From Parabacteroides sp. PH5-46 (GTDB taxonomy: Bacteria; Bacteroidota; Bacteroidia; Bacteroidales; Tannerellaceae): a DNA stretch of 64,000 nucleotides. The translations under genes and the position numbers were made by a program. The notes below the pieces were generated by a model. That model saw only the letters and a program-made list of their open reading frames with translations. It was not told the DNA's origin and did no database searches. Location of the stretch: assembly GCF_029892785.1 (NCBI RefSeq), contig NZ_JARXXA010000011.1, positions 84,158-148,157 on the forward strand, in the 5' to 3' direction. Every line of letters starts with the position of its first letter. Position 1 is the first letter of the stretch. Positions 36,504 to 46,424 of this stretch are shown piece by piece.

Positions 36504-37823
36504 TTAATATCTTTTCTCTATCGCTGTTCCGGGATAATAATGAGCTAGTATTTCTTTGTAGTCATAACCTTTTGCCCCCATGACGGCGGCACCGATCTGG
36601 CAAAGCCCGACTCCATGTCCCCAACCTGCTCCGGTAAGGATGAAGCGTCCGGGAGTATTGTCGGAGATATCTTCTTTATCTATCACAAAAGCTGAGCTAT
36701 ATAAATGGCTTTCAGATAGGGTGCGCCTGATCTCCAATTCCTTTCCAATGATAAATGTCAGACGGCTACCTACTATCTTTAGCTTTTCGATGCGACCGGA
36801 ACTTCCTCTTTTCAAAGGGATCAAGTCCATGATGGCGCCGAAATCCATGCCGCTTTTCCGGTTTATCAGTTCCGACAGTTCTGCTTGGGTATAAATCACT
36901 TTCCAACGATAAAAATCATTGGTTTCCTGGTCGTAGTTGTTTAACACCTGAGTCAGTATTTTTGTATCTGAAGTATTGCAAAATGCATCCGGAGAGGTGC
37001 GTATCCATTGTTCGGCTTCGGCCTCGACTGTTAAATCAGGAATCTTTTTATCCTTACTGTCACGTACGGATGTAAGGTAAGGGTGGGAGACAGGCTCCCA
37101 TACGTTTTCAAACTTTTCGGTAACTCCTCCGCAGCATTTGTAGAAGCGGGCATCACAGATGTTTTCTCCATCTGTTAACACTTCTCCGCGTGTTTCATGA
37201 ATAACTTCTGTTACCAATGGGGTAGAGGCACGCGTAATACCCTGGTATCGCTGACAGTGATCATCGGCACATACATCAAACATTTCATGGTCTTCTCTGT
37301 CATACCAGCGGATTAATTCTTGCTCTGTTTGAACACTGCTTTGATAAGTGGCTCCTGTATCATGATTGCTTAAAAAGCGGTTTTTATTCATTTGAGCCAA
37401 TAGCCAACTGCGTGAGACAACAGCATGGGCTTTCAGAAATTCAACAGAGGCTGTTGCACTCATCTCTGAGGAGATTACACTAGTCAGGTATTCTTCCACA
37501 TCCACTTGGTTGATTACAAGTATGGTGTCTCCGTTTACAACCAGGTTTAGCGCTCCGTGAAACCGCTGGTCTTCCTGACGTTGCCAGTGAAAATCAACTC
37601 CAATGGTGACAGCTTTCAAGTCGAAAGAGGCTGCTGTAGACGTTGGCTCAAAGAATAGCTCATCGTATAACTTTCCGTTGAATACAATGTTTCCGTTCAC
37701 AATCAGAGCTCTTTGCTCACCTGTCAGAAAATCACCTGTCTCCGTATGTACGTATTCTTCATTGAATACAAAGGAGATAGCCCTTTCCGACATGATACCA
37801 ACATTAACTACCGGTGCGTCCAT
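36504..37823 (-). CDS. SpoIID/LytB domain protein, possible peptidoglycan-acting enzyme
   Basis: 439 residues. The SpoIID core is clear: VEEYLTSVISSEMSA with the putative catalytic Glu, then FLKAHAVVSRSWLLA, and the C-terminal GAGWGHGVGLCQIGAAVM and LAHYYPGTAIEK. In spore formers the family cuts glycan strands. In Bacteroidetes its role is not established. The ATG at 37823 is preceded in frame by TGA two codons before, so no longer N-terminus exists and no signal peptide is seen, which is odd for a wall enzyme. It lies 45 bases downstream of the OPT transporter. Confidence 0.8.
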   Translation of the reverse strand: MDAPVVNVGIMSERAISFVFNEEYVHTETGDFLTGEQRALIVNGNIVFNGKLYDELFFEPTSTAASFDLKAVTIGVDFHWQRQEDQRFHGALNLVVNGDTILVINQVDVEEYLTSVISSEMSATASVEFLKAHAVVSRSWLLAQMNKNRFLSNHDTGATYQSSVQTEQELIRWYDREDHEMFDVCADDHCQRYQGITRASTPLVTEVIHETRGEVLTDGENICDARFYKCCGGVTEKFENVWEPVSHPYLTSVRDSKDKKIPDLTVEAEAEQWIRTSPDAFCNTSDTKILTQVLNNYDQETNDFYRWKVIYTQAELSELINRKSGMDFGAIMDLIPLKRGSSGRIEKLKIVGSRLTFIIGKELEIRRTLSESHLYSSAFVIDKEDISDNTPGRFILTGAGWGHGVGLCQIGAAVMGAKGYDYKEILAHYYPGTAIEKRY

Positions 37824-37868
37824 TGGTCAAAGTGTTTTTAGTTTATTAATAGCGTTTTATGTAGAATC

Positions 37869-39863
37869 TTATTCTTTTTTAGCTTTCAAAGATGATACAG
37901 CCAGATAGGCAATCAGTCCGATATACATTACAAGAGCCAGTACTTCAGAGAGGCTATTGTTTAGCCATTCTTCATTCACCAGATTAATGCCTCCAAAACG
38001 TAGTGCTGCACTTACAACACCCATCAATGCGCCCCCGGCAATGAACCCAGATGCAAATAAGGTGCCTTTTTCTACCCGGGCTGTATTCAATGCCTGGTCT
38101 TTACTGCGGCTTCCAACATACCAACTGACAGCGCCACCGATCAATAGAGGCGTATTTAATTCCAGAGGGATAAACATACCCAAAGCGAAGGCTAATGCCG
38201 GAACTTTGAAGAAGTTTAATATAATAGCCAATACAGCACCTATCCCGTAGAGAATCCAGGGAGCTCCTGAACCGCTCATCAACGGCTCAATCACGGCTGC
38301 CATGGCGTTGGCTTGTGGAGCGGCTAATTGCCCGCTGGTAAAGCCATATGTCTTGTTCAATATCAGAATAACACCTCCAACAGTAGCCGCAGCTACTAAA
38401 GCTCCCAGAAACTTCCATGTTTGCTGTTTGGCAGGAGTACTTCCCAGCCAATAACCGATCTTTAAATCGGTAATAAAACCTCCGGCCATTGACAGGGCTG
38501 TACAAACTACTCCTCCGATTATCAGGGCAGAAACCATACCGGCTGCTCCTTTCAGTCCAACTGATACAAGGATGATAGAAGCCAAAATCAATGTCATCAA
38601 TGTCATACCTGATACCGGATTGGTACCTACAATTGCGATTGCATTAGCCGCTACCGTAGTGAACAGGAAGGCAATAATACCAACTACCAACAAACCAACT
38701 AAGGCCTGATACCAGTTTTCCAATACGCCGAAATAGAAGAATAGGTAGGTAATAATTAATGTGATGAGAATTCCGATAGCGATAATCTTCATTGAGAGGT
38801 CTTTCTGTGTGCGAAGTGTTTCTTTTTCGGTTTGTGCCCCGCCTTTACCTTTCAACTCTTTGGCCGCTAAGCCGACTGCTCCGCGTATGATATCCCATGA
38901 TTTAACAATTCCTATCACCCCGGCTGTTGCAATACCTCCGATACCGATGTGCCGGGCATAGGTGGTAAATATTTGTTCGGGAGTCATACTGCCTACAGTG
39001 GCAGTTATGGCGTTGTTCCCCAAGGTTAATACTTCTGAACCCCAGAAGGCAGATAATAAAGGAATGATAACCAGCCATACCAAGAATGATCCGGCACATA
39101 TAATAAGTGAATATTTCAAACCGATAATATAACCTAAACCTAATACGGCAGCACCTGAATTAACCTTGAAGACAAGTTTAGCTTTATCTGCCAACACTTC
39201 ACCTATTCCTACCATGCGGGTAGTAATCACTTCATTCCACCAACCGAATGTGGCGATAATAAAATCATACACTCCGCCAATCAAACCTGCAAATATCAAT
39301 GGCTTGGCCTGGTTCCCTCCTTTTTCTCCGGAAACAAGCACTTGTGTAGTGGCCGTTGCTTCAGGGAAAGGATATTTCCCATGCATGTCGGATACAAAGT
39401 ATTTGCGGAAAGGTATTAACAGGAGAATGCCAAGAATTCCTCCCAGCAGCGAACTCATGAAAACTTCAAAGAAATTGACAGTGATTTCCGGATATTTGTC
39501 TTGCAGAATATAAATAGCCGGCAAAGTGAATATAGCACCCGCCACAATAACACCGCTACTAGCTCCGATAGACTGGATGATCACATTCTCACCCAAAGCA
39601 TTCTTACGCTTAAAAGTACTTGATAATCCGACGGCTATGATAGCAATAGGTATTGCAGCCTCAAATACCTGTCCGACTTTCAGTCCCAGGTAGGCTGCTG
39701 CTGCACTGAATACAACAGCCATCACCAAGCCCCAGAATACAGACCAAGGAGTAACCTCACGATATACTTTATGGGGAGACATGATAGGCTTATATTCTTC
39801 GCCTTCTTTTAACTCGCGGTAAGCATTTTCGGGTAATCCACTTACTTTTTCTTCATTTTTCAT
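37869..39863 (-). CDS. OPT family oligopeptide transporter
   Basis: 664 residues, about sixteen membrane helices, with the OPT/YSL fold. Features are VTPWSVFWGLVMAVVFSAAAAYLG at the start, GMTLMTLILASI in the middle, and KTYGFTSGQLAAPQANAMA near residue 510. It imports peptides or metal chelates driven by protons; bacterial members are poorly studied. It shares a strand with the SpoIID-like gene, 45 bases apart, and may be cotranscribed with it. Confidence 0.9.
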   Translation of the reverse strand: MKNEEKVSGLPENAYRELKEGEEYKPIMSPHKVYREVTPWSVFWGLVMAVVFSAAAAYLGLKVGQVFEAAIPIAIIAVGLSSTFKRKNALGENVIIQSIGASSGVIVAGAIFTLPAIYILQDKYPEITVNFFEVFMSSLLGGILGILLLIPFRKYFVSDMHGKYPFPEATATTQVLVSGEKGGNQAKPLIFAGLIGGVYDFIIATFGWWNEVITTRMVGIGEVLADKAKLVFKVNSGAAVLGLGYIIGLKYSLIICAGSFLVWLVIIPLLSAFWGSEVLTLGNNAITATVGSMTPEQIFTTYARHIGIGGIATAGVIGIVKSWDIIRGAVGLAAKELKGKGGAQTEKETLRTQKDLSMKIIAIGILITLIITYLFFYFGVLENWYQALVGLLVVGIIAFLFTTVAANAIAIVGTNPVSGMTLMTLILASIILVSVGLKGAAGMVSALIIGGVVCTALSMAGGFITDLKIGYWLGSTPAKQQTWKFLGALVAAATVGGVILILNKTYGFTSGQLAAPQANAMAAVIEPLMSGSGAPWILYGIGAVLAIILNFFKVPALAFALGMFIPLELNTPLLIGGAVSWYVGSRSKDQALNTARVEKGTLFASGFIAGGALMGVVSAALRFGGINLVNEEWLNNSLSEVLALVMYIGLIAYLAVSSLKAKKE

Positions 39864-39940
39864 CCTTACTATACGCTAATATTAGATTTATTTCTGACAA
39901 TTTGCTATCTCATCACAAATCTAAACTATTTTCCGAAAGA

Positions 39941-39977
39941 AAAAAAACGCTACGCTAAAAAAATGCGAAGCTTTTTT
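39941..39977 (-). terminator. Bidirectional terminator after the four-helix-bundle gene
   Basis: A-run (39941-39947), GCT-a-CGC (49-55), a nine-base A-rich loop, GCG-a-AGC (65-71) and a T-run (72-77). The A and T runs extend the stem and give a U tail in either direction. Confidence 0.55.
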
Positions 39978-39979
39978 CT

Positions 39980-40010
39980 GCAGTACGCAGCACGGAACAC
40001 GGAACACGGA
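39980..40010. repeat. Inverted copy of the dispersed word, left of the four-helix-bundle gene
   Basis: Reads GCAGTACGCAGCACGGAAC and then ACGGAACACGGA. The reverse complement nearly matches 40428-40457, so the four-helix-bundle gene lies between inverted copies. Confidence 0.6.
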
Positions 40011-40015
40011 TTGGA

Positions 40016-40381
40016 TCAGAACTTTTCTCTTCTGGCTTTTATAAAGTTATTGATCATGGATGACAAGTGCTTTGCTTTGTCTAATAGCACGATAAAATTG
40101 TCTTGTTGTATATACGCTAACTCTTTTGCTAAGTATAATTGAGTTCTTAATTCTCCGCATGAGCCTTTAGCAATATACAGGAATTGAATAAATTCTTTGT
40201 TCGTTTGACGTTCGTATCCTTCAGAGATATTGGAAGGTATAGAAACTGCAGCTCGTTGTATCTGATCTTTTAATCCGTAATCCTTACAGTCGCGAAATAA
40301 GTAGTATATGCTTACACTAAGTCGCATACCTTCTTTCCAGATATTCAAATCCTCAAAACATTTAATCTCTCTCATAGTCAA
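40016..40381 (-). CDS. Four-helix-bundle protein (S23/IVP family)
   Basis: 121 residues. The family pattern is clear: KCFEDLNIWKEGMRL at the start, LKDQIQRAAVSIPSNISEGYER in the middle, and FLYIAKGSCGELRTQL after. Homologues were first found inside intervening sequences of 23S rRNA, and relatives act as accessory proteins of diversity-generating reverse transcriptases. Free-standing copies like this one have no known function. No reverse transcriptase or rRNA is near. The gene stands between a transporter and the DUF368 operon and is bracketed by inverted repeat copies, which suggests it was inserted as a unit. Confidence 0.9.
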   Translation of the reverse strand: MTMREIKCFEDLNIWKEGMRLSVSIYYLFRDCKDYGLKDQIQRAAVSIPSNISEGYERQTNKEFIQFLYIAKGSCGELRTQLYLAKELAYIQQDNFIVLLDKAKHLSSMINNFIKARREKF

Positions 40382-40427
40382 AATATTTGGTGTTAATTAA
40401 TGCAAGTTGTTCGTCTGGGTAATCCCC

Positions 40428-40457
40428 CGTTCTGCGTGTTTCGTGCTTGCGTACTGC
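40428..40457. repeat. Copy of the dispersed word, right of the four-helix-bundle gene
   Basis: Reads CGTTCTGCGTGTTTCGTGC and then TTGCGTACTGC, ending three bases before the DUF368 stop codon. Nearly the reverse complement of 39980-40010. Confidence 0.6.
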
Positions 40458-40460
40458 CTT

Positions 40461-41321
40461 TTATTTTCTGGAAAGCTTTTCCAGGAAATAAACGATGGCG
40501 AAACCGAGGATCATCAGACCGAAGCCTTCCCAGATTAGTTGGTTGGGCAGGATGTTGCTGATGGCGTCTTCGGCTTTCCAAGGCCATACTTTGTTGAGGG
40601 AGCCGAGCATGAAACCGGCCAGGATGGCGATTGTGGTATCGTGGAATTTGTGAAGAAGATAGGATAATAGACGGGAAAAAGAGGTGATGCCAATAACGGC
40701 TCCACAAATGAATACAAGCATTGTGACGATATCAAGACTCTTGACAGCTTCCATAATGTAATAATACTTACCCAGAAGGACGAGTATAAAACTGCCGGAT
40801 ATACCCGGTAAAATCATGGCACAGATAGCAATAGCTCCGCAAAGAAAAATAAACCATAAACCGTTAGGTGTTTCTGCCGGGGTAGCAACAGTAATGTAAA
40901 ATGCAATTACGGCACCGATGATAAAACAGAGGATCGTTTTCCAATCCCATTTCTTTATATCTTTAGATACAAAGAGGGTGGAAGCAAGTACCAGTCCGAA
41001 AAAGAAAGCCCAAACCAATATAGGGTGGTTTTCCAATAAATAAGTGATCACTTTTGCCAATGAAAAAATACTGATGGCTATTCCGGTGACCAATGAAAGT
41101 AGAAAATTCCCGTTAACAGCTTTCCAGAAAGCGGCCAATTGCCCGGTAAACAGTAATTTTAAAGAACTAGCATTTATACTTTTGATGGATTCGATAAGCT
41201 CTTCGTATATGCCGACTATGAATGCGATTGTACCACCTGAAACTCCGGGAACAACGTCTGCAGCGCCCATACCTATTCCTTTAAGCATAATTAGGGCATA
41301 GTCTTTTATTTGTCTGTTCAT
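40461..41321 (-). CDS. DUF368 membrane protein, undecaprenyl-phosphate flippase (PopT-like)
   Basis: 286 residues, about eight to ten membrane helices, with the family start IGMGAADVVPGVSGGTIAFIVGIYE and the repeated element MILPGISGSFILVLLGKY. DUF368 proteins have been reported to return undecaprenyl phosphate to the inner face of the membrane for reuse in wall and surface polysaccharide synthesis. It follows the TPR gene by six bases and glnS before that, apparently one operon. Confidence 0.9.
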   Translation of the reverse strand: MNRQIKDYALIMLKGIGMGAADVVPGVSGGTIAFIVGIYEELIESIKSINASSLKLLFTGQLAAFWKAVNGNFLLSLVTGIAISIFSLAKVITYLLENHPILVWAFFFGLVLASTLFVSKDIKKWDWKTILCFIIGAVIAFYITVATPAETPNGLWFIFLCGAIAICAMILPGISGSFILVLLGKYYYIMEAVKSLDIVTMLVFICGAVIGITSFSRLLSYLLHKFHDTTIAILAGFMLGSLNKVWPWKAEDAISNILPNQLIWEGFGLMILGFAIVYFLEKLSRK

Positions 41322-41327
41322 AAGTGA

Positions 41328-42518
41328 TTAGTTGCTGTTTTTTTTATTGTTGAGATATTCTTTTATGAGGTCTTCCGGCGGAATATGTTTGCCTTCATCT
41401 GTATATCCTTTCTTCATCTGATCCAATTGTCTGAAAATCTTATTGGTAATGGATAGGGCAAGATCCTCTTTGTCGTTTTCGATGTGAGAAAGAGCCAGTA
41501 GCGATAAGATACGAACATTGTCGGGGAAGAGTTTTGCCGCTTTTGCAAGCGACTGAGATGCTTCTTCTTTACGGTCTGTTTCTATGCAACAATGGAAAAA
41601 GTTAATATAAGTTGTAACCTCAATTTTGCTATTTGAATCATCCATTAGCTTTTTCAATAGCTGATAGCCTTCTTCATATTCATCCAGCTTGATGTAGCAG
41701 TCGGCCATTAACTGTTTAACACGATCTACCTGTTCCATGCTATCCATTAGCTCTTTATATACGTCCAGCGCCTTTTTGTAATTCTCATTCATGAACAGGC
41801 AATAAGCTTTCAGGGTCAGTAACTCCATATCCGGAACATCGCAGGTTATTGCAAAATCAAAGGCATCTATTGCTTTGTCAAATTCATTGGTTAGGGAATA
41901 AAGGCGCCCCAGTGTAAACCAGGAGTCGTACGAATAGGGCTTTTTGTCTATCATTTCATTGCATAAACGGATGGCTTCGGCATGATTTCCGTTTATTTCG
42001 TATAGATAACAGAGCTCTTCCTTTAATATGTAATTATCGGGATAGGCCTTTAATCCACGATGGATAATTTCGTCTCCTTCTTTTAGCATTCCCAGGTCGA
42101 TCAGTACCTGGGCGAGAAATTCAAAGATGTTTTCAATATAGTCGCAAGACGTATCAGCTAGTAGTTTGTCCAGAAAATCCAGTGCTTTTTTATACTGATC
42201 CAGCGTGCAATAACATTCCAGGCGAATCATATCCAGCTCCATATTGTTGGTTTCAGATATGTTGTCCACCAATGCCAAAGCCTCATTAAATTCCTCATTG
42301 TATAAATGAAATTTACATTTTCGGATTTTAAGGTCTATGCTCATCGGGTGAAGCTTTAACCCCAACGTCAGCACTCCTTCATAGTGTGTAAAGTCTTCCT
42401 TTTCTTCAAAACTATCCAACATATAATCTATCTCGTCGGCATCGAAGTAGGGCTCTTTGCCCTCTTCTCGTGCTTTCAGATAGCGTTCCAGTAATATTGA
42501 ATAGTTTTCTTTTTTCAT
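41328..42518 (-). CDS. Tetratricopeptide repeat protein
   Basis: 396 residues, soluble, no signal peptide. It consists almost entirely of TPR-like helical pairs, such as SYDSWFTLGRLYSLTNEFDKA and FMNENYKKALDVYKEL. TPR arrays bind other proteins; the partner is unknown. It starts two bases after glnS and ends six bases before DUF368, so it belongs to the glnS transcript, a setting that seems conserved in the order (inference). Confidence 0.85.
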   Translation of the reverse strand: MKKENYSILLERYLKAREEGKEPYFDADEIDYMLDSFEEKEDFTHYEGVLTLGLKLHPMSIDLKIRKCKFHLYNEEFNEALALVDNISETNNMELDMIRLECYCTLDQYKKALDFLDKLLADTSCDYIENIFEFLAQVLIDLGMLKEGDEIIHRGLKAYPDNYILKEELCYLYEINGNHAEAIRLCNEMIDKKPYSYDSWFTLGRLYSLTNEFDKAIDAFDFAITCDVPDMELLTLKAYCLFMNENYKKALDVYKELMDSMEQVDRVKQLMADCYIKLDEYEEGYQLLKKLMDDSNSKIEVTTYINFFHCCIETDRKEEASQSLAKAAKLFPDNVRILSLLALSHIENDKEDLALSITNKIFRQLDQMKKGYTDEGKHIPPEDLIKEYLNNKKNSN

Positions 42519-42520
42519 TT

Positions 42521-44206
42521 TTAAAGGGATTGTTTGACTTTACTCCAGACGTCTTTCAAGGATACGGTACGGTTGAATACCAATTTGCCATCCTGACTGT
42601 CCGGGTCTACATTGAAATAACCAATGCGTTGGAACTGGAAGTTGTCGTATGGCTTTGCGTTCTGCAATTCGGCTTCTACCCTGCAATGAGTTAAAACAGT
42701 AAGTGAATCCGGATTCAGCAATTCCTGAAAATCTTTGTCTTTCTCTTCCGAAGGATTCTCAACCATAAATAAGCGGTCATACAATCTTACTTCGGCTGGC
42801 AAACTATGCTCTGCCGAAACCCAGTGTATCGTACCTTTTACTTTACGGCTACTGTCTGTCATGCCGCTTTTTGTCATTGGGTCGTATTCTGCATATATCT
42901 CTTCTATTTCTCCGGCTGCATTTTTCTTTGAGCCTGTACATTTAATTATGTAGGCACTTTTCAAACGCACTTCCTGACCTGGAGTCAGGCGGTAATATTT
43001 TTTTGGAGCATCCTCCATAAAATCGTCTCGCTCAATATATAGCTCACGACTAAAGGCGATTTCATGTGTTCCGGCTGATGGATCTTCCGGGTTGTTAATT
43101 GTATCCATCATTTCTACCTGTCCTTCCGGATAGTTGGTGATGATCAATTTAACCGGATCCAGTACGGCTGAAACCCGGGTAACCTTTGCATTCAGGTCTT
43201 CACGTATGGCATGTTCCAGCAGTGCTACATCTACAATGCCGTCATATTTGGTATATCCTATTTTGTCAATAAAGTTGCGGATAGCCTGCGGTGTGTATCC
43301 CCTGCGGCGGTATCCGCAGATAGTTGGCATGCGCGGGTCGTCCCATCCGTTCACCAGACCTTCTTTTACAAGTTGTAATAACTTACGTTTACTCATGACG
43401 GTATACGTAAGGTTGAGGCGGTTGAATTCTAACTGGCGGGGACGGTAGTCATCTTTCTGCAATAAATCAAGATAATAGTCATACAGCGGACGATGCACTT
43501 CAAACTCAAGTGTACACAATGAATGGGTAACCCCTTCAAAGTAATCGCTTTGTCCGTGGGCAAAGTCGTACATTGGATATACGTTCCACTGTGTGCCTGT
43601 ACGATGATGCGGATGTGCTTTGATAATGCGGTACATAATCGGATCGCGGAAGTGCATATTGGGCGATGCCATATCTATCTTGGCACGTAGAATCATTCGC
43701 CCGTCTTCAAACTCGCCGGCTTGCATACGCATAAACAAATCCAGGTTTTCTTCTATCGGACGGTTCCGATAGGGGCTTTCAGTCCCGGCTTGCGTAGGAG
43801 TTCCTTTTTGCTTGGCAATTTCTTCGGCGCTCTGTTCGTCGATATACGCTTTTCCTTCTTTAATGAGCTGAACGGCAAAATCAAATAACTGCTGAAAGTA
43901 GTCGGACGCATAATAAATTTCATTCCACTGGAAGCCTAACCATTTAATATCTTCCATGATAGAATCTACATACTCTACATCTTCCTTTACCGGATTGGTG
44001 TCATCAAACCGAAGGTTACAGATCCCTTTATATCGTTCGGCAATGCCAAAGTCCATGCAAATCGCTTTTGCATGCCCGATATGGAGATAGCCGTTAGGCT
44101 CCGGCGGGAAGCGCGTCTGCACTCTTTTCCCATTCTTTCCTTCTGCCAGATCCTTCTCTACAATAACCTCAATAAAATTCAAGCTCTTTTTGCCCTCTTC
44201 ATTCAT
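42521..44206 (-). CDS. glnS: Glutaminyl-tRNA synthetase
   Basis: 561 residues. It charges tRNA-Gln with glutamine in the cytoplasm. The class I HIGH motif is in [15 protein letters not shown], the KMSKS-like loop is VMSKRKLL, and the acceptor-binding domain follows. C-terminal anticodon-binding barrels are present. The frame is open to 44245, but the ATG at 44206 ([14 protein letters not shown]) is the natural start. Its presence implies direct charging rather than the amidotransferase route for tRNA-Gln. Confidence 0.95.
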   Translation of the reverse strand: MNEEGKKSLNFIEVIVEKDLAEGKNGKRVQTRFPPEPNGYLHIGHAKAICMDFGIAERYKGICNLRFDDTNPVKEDVEYVDSIMEDIKWLGFQWNEIYYASDYFQQLFDFAVQLIKEGKAYIDEQSAEEIAKQKGTPTQAGTESPYRNRPIEENLDLFMRMQAGEFEDGRMILRAKIDMASPNMHFRDPIMYRIIKAHPHHRTGTQWNVYPMYDFAHGQSDYFEGVTHSLCTLEFEVHRPLYDYYLDLLQKDDYRPRQLEFNRLNLTYTVMSKRKLLQLVKEGLVNGWDDPRMPTICGYRRRGYTPQAIRNFIDKIGYTKYDGIVDVALLEHAIREDLNAKVTRVSAVLDPVKLIITNYPEGQVEMMDTINNPEDPSAGTHEIAFSRELYIERDDFMEDAPKKYYRLTPGQEVRLKSAYIIKCTGSKKNAAGEIEEIYAEYDPMTKSGMTDSSRKVKGTIHWVSAEHSLPAEVRLYDRLFMVENPSEEKDKDFQELLNPDSLTVLTHCRVEAELQNAKPYDNFQFQRIGYFNVDPDSQDGKLVFNRTVSLKDVWSKVKQSL

Positions 44207-44337
44207 ATTCGTACCGCGTATAAATTCAAAATCAATAATCAACAATAATCACTCCACAAAGGTACACATAATAAGAGAAAATACATGGGATTAGGTGGAA
44301 AATTAGTATGTATGGCTGTTCAATAAAGGCAAATGTG

Positions 44338-44345
44338 TATTTTTG
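44338..44345 (+). promoter_or_regulatory. -7 promoter element of the DPP III gene
   Basis: TATTTTTG, a perfect match, 26 bases before the ATG at 44372. It lies inside the longer open frame (44333), which supports the internal start. Confidence 0.5.
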
Positions 44346-44371
44346 TAAGCATATTAAGATACTATATAATT

Positions 44372-46423
44372 ATGAAACAGTTAATAATTGGATGTATGTC
44401 AATACTAATGATGGCCTGTACCGGTCATAAGAATACGGATGCTACGGGACAAAAAGGAACCTTTAGTTATGAAGTAGATCAGTTTGCCGATTTGCAGATC
44501 CTGCGTTATCAGGTGCCGGGTTTTGAGTCTTTGTCTTTAAAGCAAAAACAGTTGCTTTATCATTTGTCGGAAGCGGGTTTGATGGGGCGTGATATATTGT
44601 TCGATCAGAATAATCGTTACAATCTGGTAATACGTCGCTTGCTGGAAACGGTTTATGCAGAGTATAAGTGGGATCATGGCGATGTGCAGTTTAAGGCTTT
44701 AAAGGTATATCTGAAGCGGGTTTGGTTCTCCAATGGTATTCATCATCATTACGGAGAAGACAAGTTTGTCCCAGGTTTTACGCCCGAATTTCTGACCGAC
44801 TGCATAAAGAGTATTGATGCTTCTCATTTGCCATTACGTCCGGGACAGAACGTTGACCAGTTTATGGAGGAAATATATCCGGTTATATTTAATCCCGAAA
44901 TTATGTCGAAAAAGACAGTTCAGAGTGGAGAGCAGGATCTCATTCTGGCGTCAGCCAATAACTATTATGCCGGAGGAATTACGCAGAAAGAAGTTGAGAA
45001 ATTTTATGACGAAATGCGTAACCCGAATGATTCAACACCCATTTCCTATGGTTTGAATAGCCGTCTGGTGAAAGAAGCGGATGGTCGGATTGTAGAGAAG
45101 GTGTGGAAAGTCGGAGGTTTATATACCGAGGCTATAGAGAAGATCGTTTCGGAACTGGAGAAAGCCGTTGCTTTTGCTGAGAATGATACGCAAAAAGCAG
45201 TGATAGAAAAGTTGATAGCTTATTATAAGAACGGTGATTTAAGAACCTTTGATGAGTATGCCATCCTGTGGGTGAACGATACACAGTCGGATGTTGACTT
45301 TATCAATGGTTTTACGGAGACGTACGGCGATCCGCTGGGGATGAAAGCAAGCTGGGAGTCAACCGTTAATTTTATCAACAAAGAAGCTACCGAGCGTACA
45401 AAGGTAATCAGTAATAATGCTCAATGGTTTGAAGATCACTCGCCGATGGACGACCGTTTCAAGAAAAAAGAGGTGAAAGGCGTAACTGCCAAGGTAATTA
45501 CTGTGGCGATGCTGGGAGGAGACTGTTATCCGGCTACTCCGATTGGTATTAACCTGCCGAATGCCGATTGGATCCGTCATATACACGGCTCTAAGTCGGT
45601 AACGATAGAGAACATTACGGAGGCTTACGATAAGGCTTCGCAAGGTGGTGGTTTCAATGAAGAGTTTGTATGGAGTGATGCCGAACGGGAATTGATTAAG
45701 AAGTATGGTTTTATTACCGATAACCTGCATACCGACTTGCATGAATGCCTGGGGCATGGGTCAGGTATAATCCTTCCGGGTGTAGATCCTAATGCCTTGA
45801 AATCGTATAGCTCTACCCTGGAAGAAGCCAGAGCCGATCTGTTCGGACTATACTATATGGGCGATGCCAAATTGTTGGAACTGGGACTTGTTCCTGATAA
45901 AGACGCATATAAATCCGAATATTACAAATTTATGATGAATGGGCTGATGACTCAGCTGGTACGCATCGATTTGGGTAAAAACATGGAAGAGGCTCACATG
46001 CGTAATCGGCAGTTAATCGCCCGTTGGGTGTATGAAAAAGGACAGGCGGATAAGGTTGTAGAACTGAAAAAGAAAGACAATAAAACCTATGTTGTAATCA
46101 ACGATTATATTAAGTTGCGTAACCTTTTCGGACAACTGCTGGCTGAGGCACAACGTATAAAGAGCGAGGGAGATTATGCCGCCGGTCAGCGTTTGGTGGA
46201 GGATTATGCCGTGAAAGTAGACCCTGTCTTACATGCAGAGGTGCTGGAGCGTTATGCTCGCCTGAATCTCTCGCCTTACAGAGGTTTTGTGAATCCGGTA
46301 ATGAAAGAAGTCAAAAATGCGAAAGGAGAAGTTACGGATATTGTTCTTGACTATACGGAAGGATATACGGAGCAGATGCTTCGTTACAGCAAAGATTATT
46401 CTTTTTTGCCGAGCTATAACTGA
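44372..46423 (+). CDS. Peptidase M49, dipeptidyl peptidase III-like lipoprotein
   Basis: 683 residues. The zinc site HECLGH is in DLHECLGHGSG, the six-residue HExxxH form unique to M49, with a distal glutamate in TLEEARADLFGLYY. The enzyme removes dipeptides from peptide N-termini. The N-terminus is a lipoprotein signal (MKQLIIGCMSILMMAC), so it acts in the periplasm or at the surface, unlike the cytosolic eukaryotic enzyme. Start chosen at the ATG 44372, after a perfect -7. The AlkD-like gene starts one base after the stop. Confidence 0.92.
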   Translation: MKQLIIGCMSILMMACTGHKNTDATGQKGTFSYEVDQFADLQILRYQVPGFESLSLKQKQLLYHLSEAGLMGRDILFDQNNRYNLVIRRLLETVYAEYKWDHGDVQFKALKVYLKRVWFSNGIHHHYGEDKFVPGFTPEFLTDCIKSIDASHLPLRPGQNVDQFMEEIYPVIFNPEIMSKKTVQSGEQDLILASANNYYAGGITQKEVEKFYDEMRNPNDSTPISYGLNSRLVKEADGRIVEKVWKVGGLYTEAIEKIVSELEKAVAFAENDTQKAVIEKLIAYYKNGDLRTFDEYAILWVNDTQSDVDFINGFTETYGDPLGMKASWESTVNFINKEATERTKVISNNAQWFEDHSPMDDRFKKKEVKGVTAKVITVAMLGGDCYPATPIGINLPNADWIRHIHGSKSVTIENITEAYDKASQGGGFNEEFVWSDAERELIKKYGFITDNLHTDLHECLGHGSGIILPGVDPNALKSYSSTLEEARADLFGLYYMGDAKLLELGLVPDKDAYKSEYYKFMMNGLMTQLVRIDLGKNMEEAHMRNRQLIARWVYEKGQADKVVELKKKDNKTYVVINDYIKLRNLFGQLLAEAQRIKSEGDYAAGQRLVEDYAVKVDPVLHAEVLERYARLNLSPYRGFVNPVMKEVKNAKGEVTDIVLDYTEGYTEQMLRYSKDYSFLPSYN

Positions 46424-46424
46424 T

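Noticed and set aside
40016..40381. Four-helix-bundle gene as part of a diversity-generating retroelement
   Set aside because: No reverse transcriptase, template repeat or variable repeat was seen nearby.
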